Of a DNA stretch of 64,000 bases, positions 58,014 to 64,000 are shown in pieces. The stretch is taken from assembly GCA_015680905.1 (NCBI GenBank), contig CM027378.1:6367001-6431000 (forward strand), read 5' to 3'. Both the position numbers and the translations under genes were made by a program. The notes beneath the pieces were generated by a model. The model worked only from the letters and a program-made list of their open reading frames with translations. It was not told the origin of the DNA and ran no database searches. Within the stretch, counting starts at the first letter, position 1. The number at the start of each line of letters is the position of its first letter. This DNA is from Coptis chinensis. Its lineage: Eukaryota > Streptophyta > Magnoliopsida > Ranunculales > Ranunculaceae.

Positions 58014-58468
58014 GGTATGCTGACAAAATGAGAACCGAGAGGTCTTTTGAAGTGGGAGACTTGGTTTATCTCAGATTACAACCTTACAGGCAAACTTATG
58101 TGGTTGTTCAAAAGAACCTTAAGCTTGGTGCTAAATTCTATGGACCCTTTGAGGTGATTGTCAAGGTAGGACAGGTAGCATATAAATTGCGATTACCACA
58201 TGGATCAAAAATTCATCCTATTTTTCATGTGTCACAATTGAAAAAGAAATTGGGCAATGTAGTAACACCAATGCCTCACTTACCTATGGTTGATTCTGAA
58301 GGACATATGCTAGTGGAACTGATCGCCGTATTGGCTAGGAGGATGATACCGAAACACAGTAAAGCAGTTGCACAAGTGCTTATCCATTGGTCTAACACAT
58401 TTCCTGAGGGCGCCACCTGGGAAGATTGGACTCATATTGCAACCAACTTCCCAAATTTTAATCGTTAA
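58014..58468 (+). pseudogene. Gypsy integrase C-terminal fragment, unit 6 (open reading frame)
   Basis: The only unit in which the whole fragment is open. A frame from ATG 57989 gives 159 residues, of which the first eight are encoded by LTR-like sequence. The rest is [66 protein letters not shown] and the chromodomain-like HWSNTFPEGATWEDWTHIAT. The catalytic core (DDE) is absent, so it is not an integrase. Its intact frame shows what the array's ancestral sequence was. Confidence 0.85.
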
Positions 58469-58946
58469 GGACAAGAATGTTTAAAAGGGAAAGTATTGTC
58501 ATGACAATAATTAACCAATTGTCATTTCATTACTTCAATACATATCATCAAATAATTAAGAAACAACAATTGGTTATTCGGTCATTCCCTAACAAGACTG
58601 GCCAAAGGTAACACGGATCGACACAAGACATTGATGTTCTCAGGAAATGGATATATACTTCCTGAGGCCTAGTAGAGCACCAAAAGTAAGTCAAAACATA
58701 CCATATGTTTGATGGAGGAAGAGGAAACCCAGAACTGTTCTGCGGTAAATGATGATAATGATATATACTAGCAAAGCTTGAAGATGCACTAGATGTCGTT
58801 GTTAATGCATCGTAGGAAAGGAGTACCCTAAAGTAGACACTACTGTAAGCACAAAATTTGTACTGGTTAAACCTTAATTCAAAGTTTCAAACTGCGGACA
58901 TTAAAACTCTTATATAGAACGAGAATAAATTTTGGATTTTGTGTTG

Positions 58947-59142
58947 ATAGAGGTGCGCCAGCCCAAGCAGTAGTGCAACGCATGAGCGACACATGAGAAC
59001 CCCAACAGCAAGCTGTTGTGATGGGAACTCCCCCAACAAAAATTAATTTAATATCGTGTGAGCCAATGGCTCACATATCAGATATTAAACTGATAAGAAC
59101 AGATACTACACTTGATCTTAGCCAAAAGGCCGAGAAAGGTAT
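58947..59142 (-). ncRNA. U2: U2 spliceosomal snRNA, copy 7 (array end)
   Basis: The 5' end is at 59142. Sequence as in copy 5. It is the last copy, in a unit truncated just past its promoter, and starts only 168 bp from the divergent PPR start codon. Confidence 0.96.
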
Positions 59143-59165
59143 GCTTTAAACCATATCATAGACTT

Positions 59166-59218
59166 GTTTTTTATACTAGACTTGTCCCTCTTATCCCGTT
59201 CTTCCAGCAGTGTGGGAC
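59166..59218 (-). promoter_or_regulatory. U2 promoter of copy 7, adjoining the PPR gene
   Basis: The upstream sequence element is at 59218-59208 and the TATA box begins at 59176 on the - strand, spaced as in the other copies. The PPR ATG (59310) lies 92 bp beyond the element in the opposite direction, so the PPR promoter must overlap or abut it. Confidence 0.9.
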
Positions 59219-59309
59219 TAAAAATGCATCTCAAGTTTGATAGTTAGAACTGCCTGTGAGGAATAAGCAGCTAGACTTGTTAATATTAAAATGAAAATGA
59301 TTTGAAGCT

Positions 59310-61364
59310 GTGGTTGGTTTAGTGATGAAACCTACTAGTTCAAGTTTCTCAACTAATTTTGCAACTACTACTAGTAAACGACTACAAACCTCACTTTCCA
59401 ATCTTAGAATCTGGGAAGAGTTTGAAGCAAAGACATGTTTGTGTAACAAGATATTGGATGGATGCCCAGATGTTTTAACATTAAAGAAACTTCACGCCCA
59501 AGTTTTGGTTATCGATCATCTGCATTCGAACCCATCTATAGGTATAAAGCTAATGAGGGCCTATTCAAGTTTTGGGGAACCGAAAACTAGTCGGAAAGTG
59601 TTTGATGAGATTCCCGCTGCAGACAAGAATATTGTGTTTTTCAATGTAATGATTAGAAGCTATGTTAATAATTGTATGTATGGAGAGGCTTTACTTGTTT
59701 ACATGAACATGTGGAGATATGGAGTCGTCCCTGATAACTATACCTTCCCTTGTGTTCTCAAAGCTTGCTCGGTGTCAGATAATTTAAAGGTTGGGTTGCA
59801 AATCCATGCTGCTATTGTAAGAGCTGGGCTCGATTTCAATCTCTTTGTTGGGAATGGGTTGATTGCAATGTATGGGAAATGTGATCGGTTAGGCGATGCT
59901 CGTCGAGTTCTTGATGGAATGCGTCAAAGAGATGTTGTGTCTTGGAATTCTATGGTTGCTGGGTTTGCGCAGAAAGGGCGGTTTGACGATGCATTGGAGG
60001 TTTGTAAAGAAATGGAGACGCAGTTGGTGAAACCTAATGCTGGTACTATGGCTAGCCTTTTTCCAGCTGTAACAAATACATCATCCGCTAATGTTCAATT
60101 TGTTAGAGAGATGTTTAATAAGATGGCAATGAAGGAGTTGGTTTCTTACAATGTGATGATTGCTATCTGTGTGAATAATTCCTTGCCTACTGAGGCTGTG
60201 GAGATTTTCTCACAGATTGAAAGCAAAGGGCTAGAACCAGATCCAGTCACTATTGCTAGTGTTCTTCCTGCTTGTGGGGATTTGTCTGCTCTGGAACTGG
60301 GGAAACGAATCCATGAATATGTTGTTAGGAAGGGACTGAGTCAGAATATGTTCTTGACTAATGCTTTAGTCGACATGTATGCTAAGTGTGGGTGCTTGCA
60401 GGCTGCAAGGGAAGTATTTGATGGGATGGGGCTTCGGGATGTTGTCTCATGGACTTCAATGATATCAGCCTATGGAATGAATGGACAAGGCCGAGATGCC
60501 GTTGGTCTGTTCTCTGAAATGCTAGAGTCAGGAGTGGTTCCTGATCAGATTGTGTTTGTCTCGATTCTCTCCGCTTGCAGCCATTCAGGTTTGTTGGATG
60601 AAGGGAGGCACTATTTTAGATTGATGACCAGGGAATATAAAATGGTTCCGAGGTTAGAACATTATGCTTGCATGGTTGACCTTTTAGGACGAGCTGGCCT
60701 TGTTGATGAGGCATACAAGTTCATCAGCCAAATGACAGTGAAGCCGAGTGAGCAACTGTGGGGAGCATTGTTAAGTGCTTGCCAAGTTTATTCTAACATG
60801 AGTCTGGGGCTTGTTGCTGCTGATCATCTCTTTCAACTTGTTCCCGAACAGGCTGGATATTATGTTCTGTTGTCCAACATTTATGCAAAGGCAGGTAGGT
60901 GGAACGAGGTTACGGCTGTCCGATCCGTCATGAAAAGCAGAGGAATTAGTAAAATGCCTGGATGTAGCAATGTAGAAATGGGTAAGAGAGTGCACACCTT
61001 TCTTGTTGGTGATCAATCGCATCCGCAGACCAAAGAAATCTATGAGGAGTTAGATGTGTTAGTTAGTAAGATGAAGGAAGCAGGGTATGTCCCTGAGACA
61101 AATTCTGCACTCCATGATGTGGAGGAGGAAGACAAGGAATGCCATCTAGCAGTCCACAGTGAGAAGCTTGCAATTGTTTTTGTCATAATAAATACAGAGC
61201 CAGGGACACCTATCAGGATAACCAAGAACCTCCGTGTGTGTGGGGATTGTCATGTAGCTGCCAAGCACATCTCTAAGATCACAGAACGCGAAATCATTGT
61301 ACGGGATACAAATCGGTTTCATCATTTTCGTAATGGCACATGCTCATGTGGAGATTATTGGTGA
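59310..61364 (+). CDS. DYW-class pentatricopeptide repeat protein (orthologue of Arabidopsis At3g49142 type)
   Basis: Intact, intronless 684-residue PLS-type PPR protein, expected to bind organellar RNA and act in C-to-U editing. Residues 1-50 are rich in S and T (TSSSFSTNFATTTSKRLQTS), like a transit peptide; Met6 is an alternative start. PPR motifs fill about 60-480 (for example VFFNVMIRSYVNN, VVSWNSMVAGFAQKGRFDDA, VVSWTSMISAYGMNGQ). E/E+ motifs follow (WGALLSACQVYSNMSLGLVA, PGCSNVEM). The DYW deaminase domain ends the protein: HSEK with zinc-binding His616 and catalytic Glu618, CGDCH (Cys644 and Cys647) and the terminal GTCSCGDYW. Recall of At3g49142 suggests orthology along the whole length. 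The last U2 copy lies head to head upstream. Confidence 0.96.
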   Translation: MVGLVMKPTSSSFSTNFATTTSKRLQTSLSNLRIWEEFEAKTCLCNKILDGCPDVLTLKKLHAQVLVIDHLHSNPSIGIKLMRAYSSFGEPKTSRKVFDEIPAADKNIVFFNVMIRSYVNNCMYGEALLVYMNMWRYGVVPDNYTFPCVLKACSVSDNLKVGLQIHAAIVRAGLDFNLFVGNGLIAMYGKCDRLGDARRVLDGMRQRDVVSWNSMVAGFAQKGRFDDALEVCKEMETQLVKPNAGTMASLFPAVTNTSSANVQFVREMFNKMAMKELVSYNVMIAICVNNSLPTEAVEIFSQIESKGLEPDPVTIASVLPACGDLSALELGKRIHEYVVRKGLSQNMFLTNALVDMYAKCGCLQAAREVFDGMGLRDVVSWTSMISAYGMNGQGRDAVGLFSEMLESGVVPDQIVFVSILSACSHSGLLDEGRHYFRLMTREYKMVPRLEHYACMVDLLGRAGLVDEAYKFISQMTVKPSEQLWGALLSACQVYSNMSLGLVAADHLFQLVPEQAGYYVLLSNIYAKAGRWNEVTAVRSVMKSRGISKMPGCSNVEMGKRVHTFLVGDQSHPQTKEIYEELDVLVSKMKEAGYVPETNSALHDVEEEDKECHLAVHSEKLAIVFVIINTEPGTPIRITKNLRVCGDCHVAAKHISKITEREIIVRDTNRFHHFRNGTCSCGDYW

Positions 61365-62190
61365 CCACATAATGATATTTATGGTGATAATAGAGTGTCC
61401 TCTTTATTCTGTGAATGTCTCAAACCGCTACGGACCCTGATGATCGTAGAGTGCATATGACAAGCACCTGTTCAGCGCTGAAGATTTGAAGCAGCTAAAG
61501 GCTAGTTATAATCTAATAGGTGAAGAATCTGACCTTGCTTCCTACTCCAGTCTCATGCCGTCCTCAAATATTCATTTAGACTTGGGTGTTCGGCAGCCTC
61601 CTTGGACACCTCCTGTTAGGATGCTCAGTGAAAGAAATACTTTAGTTCCTGCCGCTCGCAATTTTGAGAAGCAGCAGAATGCAAACCCAGAACTAACATG
61701 TTTTCGCATTGATGAAAATACGAGCACTAGTGAAGAAACTGAAAAGCTAGCTGTGGGACTTTATGTACTTTCTGAGGTAATCAGTCCAACAGATAGTAAA
61801 ATCTCATCCAATAGAAGACTCTCTTGTTGACATGACTAATAGCAAAACTTTGGCATCAATTTCTTTGACCAAGAGTTATAATGACAGGGATAGTATAGAA
61901 TCTGTGCACACGGGGCTGAATATGAGTGGGATGCAAATCGATGTGAAGCAGAACTCAGGGATGCTTATTGTGAAAACAAAAGAGCTAAGAAAGATAAGGA
62001 TAACCAGAGTTTCTCAATAGGTGGATAGGGTGTAGGGAAGGCCCCTGTCTCTCTTTACAATGAAACCAAAATTGTCGAGAAAAGCAAGTGTAGGAAAAAA
62101 AATCTAAGAGTTTCTTGGATAAGGGGTGTAGACGAGCTAAAATAGTTTCCAACATGTCATCCTTTATTCGCTTGTTCAACAGAAGCGACA
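61365..62190 (+). pseudogene. Degenerate coding-like sequence downstream of the PPR gene, family unknown
   Basis: Two consecutive + frames (61486-61830 and 61832-62020) are serine-rich and contain phrases such as LIGEESDLASYSSLMPSSNI, VRQPPWTPPVRMLSERN and MTNSKTLASISLTKSYNDRD. They have protein-like composition and meet around a stop at 61828. This could be the tail of a once longer gene or a spliced gene with its 5' exons lost. I do not recognise it. Confidence 0.3.
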
Positions 62191-64000
62191 GCCAGTTGCA
62201 CTTGTTACAGGTACATATTTAATTGATTGAGAGTTGAGGTCATATTTTTCTTTTCTTTTTTCTGTTTCTGTTGTACTTTGTTAATCTTTTCAAGACAATG
62301 GTTATTCTCAGTTTTGCTATTAATCAACGGAATAGTGCTCTCCTACGCCCTAAAATCAGTTATATAGATTACTTCACTTGCTTAGTACCTTCCACTTTCT
62401 TATGGTGGTACTTGGTAGATTAGTTGGTGCATTCAGTCATGTATATATCACTTACTTCTAGTACTTATATTTAAATTTAGACTTTTAGTAATCCAACATT
62501 CATTCTGACTGTGCTTATTTAGAAGAATAGGTCTTATTATATTCATTCGAAAATGTGAAATTTAAACGAGTTTGATGCTTCATATAAACATACGTTGTTG
62601 ATTATGAATTAAACCAGCATGTTTTAACTTTTCACACATAGCATCCATCTTCTTATAAACTTTAAATTATAAGAATTGGGTCTCTCGTGGAAGCAGTGTG
62701 TGGTATTGGTCATCATAATTGTTGATACTTTCCAAATATTGTCGCTGTGCCTACACTCATCTTCACTGAAATTTTATATCTCGCATACTGGCATGTGTTT
62801 GTAGATCTCTTGGCAGTTTTTGAGGATTCTTTCAGCCTGGTTGGAGGCCCAACATTCTACTTCCATTTAGTGGTCTTTGGCTATACCATGTCAATTTACT
62901 TGACTACCGAGGTTATTGGTCTTACCACATATCCCTTTCTCCTCCTTATCACAGCAATGCTCATTCCATAAATACTGGTTACTGGTCTACTCATGTCTAG
63001 CTTCCTCTAACACGTCTCTAACATTACTCCCAACACACTCCTTTGTAGCAACTGGCACTACTATTATGAAAGTCCATTTATGAATACCTGGAGAAGATGA
63101 ATGAACTCTTATCATTCATCAGTTTTAGAGCAGTATGCACTACATACATTATGAATGTCGTAGTCCTTTTTTCCTCGTTTTTTTTCCCCGAAACGGTTAA
63201 GCTGGACCCCCACCTGTTTCATTAAAATAAAGCCATGAATCCATGATAATGTGGTACTTCTAGAATTGTTCACATAAGTACGTGAACAAGTGAACAACTG
63301 AGCCAACTCCATGCCATTTTTAGGTTTTATTACAGGAAACACTCAAAAATTTGATAGAATTTCTATTGCTCTAATAGAACTCAAATTTCGCTAGTTCTGG
63401 ACATCATCATCTAAAATATTAAAAGATGTGGCTTTGTTTTCTCCGATACTAAAAATATGAAAGTCGTCCAAGACCCCATATTATAATAAATACTGAATTT
63501 GTTGCCATCTCTAGATCTGCATTTAGCGATGCTGCAAATTAAGTTGGCAGTAGCAGATGCTGTGAGTCTGTTACCAATGCATGATTTTGTCACTTTCTAC
63601 TTTATTGGATATCTTCCTTTGCTAGTAAATTTGTAATTTGAACTTCGACAAAAAAAATTAGTTGGAAGGATCTCAAGGCTCGCTTTCTCATCAGAATTAA
63701 TATTTATATATGCAGATATGAACTATATATATAGATGATTACGCTGGAAATCCTGATGTAAATGTAGTAATCCTATCTAACTTGGACGAAGTAACACTGC
63801 TTCAGGTTCTATTTCAACGATTTATTGCTAGGATTCTCTAATTGTGGACTAATCTACTGGTATATACATGTAGTGTCTCGGTGTCTCCTATATTAAGCAT
63901 CTCTGCAGTTCCAGGCTTACAGCTAGCATAGTCCTGTTGTCACTCAAATAATAAGTTTTGTAAGAAGCGTGTGTTAGCGACAGTGAATGCCAATATTTAT
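62191..64000. other. No gene recognised to the window end
   Basis: AT-rich sequence with short ORFs only. The + ORF at 62747-62971 is hydrophobic but matches no family I know. I see no repeats or transposon ends. Confidence 0.4.

Larger units (their letters stand above)
35053..59258. repeat. Tandem array of U2 snRNA units (six full units of about 3.9 kb, one partial)
   Basis: The marker actggccaaagg starts units at 35053, 39059, 42983, 46883, 50810, 54703 and 58597, giving full units of 4006, 3924, 3900, 3927, 3893 and 3894 bp. The last unit stops at 59258, where the sequence (aactgcctgtg) leaves the repeat and enters the PPR gene upstream region. Each full unit holds a 3' leader, a U2 gene (- strand), its promoter, about 2.6 kb of LTR-like spacer, a gypsy integrase fragment (+ strand), a polypurine tract (aaaagggaagg) and about 97 bp that looks like an LTR start (tgtcatgacaataatt to ccctaaca). 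Units are nearly identical except at scattered sites. The left part of unit 1 is clearly more diverged. Confidence 0.95.

Noticed and set aside
35053-59258. CRISPR-like or centromeric satellite interpretation of the array
   Set aside because: Units are 3.9 kb and carry U2 genes with promoters; they are far too long for either and have a clear gene content.

Overview
This is a plant nuclear window, probably from a eudicot. The evidence is intronless UDP-glycosyltransferases of the UGT72 type, a DYW-class pentatricopeptide repeat (PPR) gene, plant-type U2 snRNA promoters, CACTA and PIF/Harbinger DNA transposons and Ty3/gypsy LTRs. I cannot name the species. Only three protein genes look intact: two UGTs (22535-23998 and 33150-34616, + strand) and the PPR gene (59310-61364, + strand). 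Most of the rest is mobile DNA, its debris, and a tandem snRNA array.

Region 1 (1 to about 19220) is a nested stack of CACTA (En/Spm) elements. An old coding CACTA runs on the - strand from a decayed terminus at about 19219 to beyond the left edge. It has transposase-associated, TNP2, DUF4218-like and DUF4216-like pieces, a repeated DUF8039-like exon and an Ulp1-like part. Two gene-capturing, non-autonomous CACTAs lie inside it. Pack-CACTA A (7452-11947) carries pieces of an IAA-amino-acid hydrolase gene and a methylesterase gene. Pack-CACTA B (14144-19063, TTA target duplication) carries pieces of an amino-acid permease, glutaminyl-tRNA synthetase, a quinolinate phosphoribosyltransferase-like gene, a PB1/RAF-type kinase and two unidentified exons. 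A and the TNP2 piece beside it sit in an inversion whose ends carry a 3-bp duplication, the signature expected of aberrant CACTA transposition.

Region 2 (about 19220-35050) holds a gypsy-type ORF remnant and a 710-bp solo LTR. It then holds the UGT cluster: gene, then a degenerate copy at 31713-32460, then a second gene. The space between the UGTs contains an RT-like pseudogene split by a 3.4-kb solo LTR (CAATG target duplication) and PIF/Harbinger remnants.

Region 3 (35053-59258) is a head-to-tail array of six complete units of about 3.9 kb and one partial unit. Each unit carries a U2 snRNA gene on the - strand with a plant upstream sequence element and TATA box, followed by retrotransposon-derived spacer that ends in a gypsy integrase C-terminal fragment. 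Differences between units concentrate at CTG/CAG/CCG/CGG sites, which may reflect methylation-linked long-read consensus errors.

Region 4 (59259-64000) starts with the PPR gene, head to head with the last U2 gene. Downstream is an unrecognised degenerate coding-like stretch, then sequence in which I see no gene.
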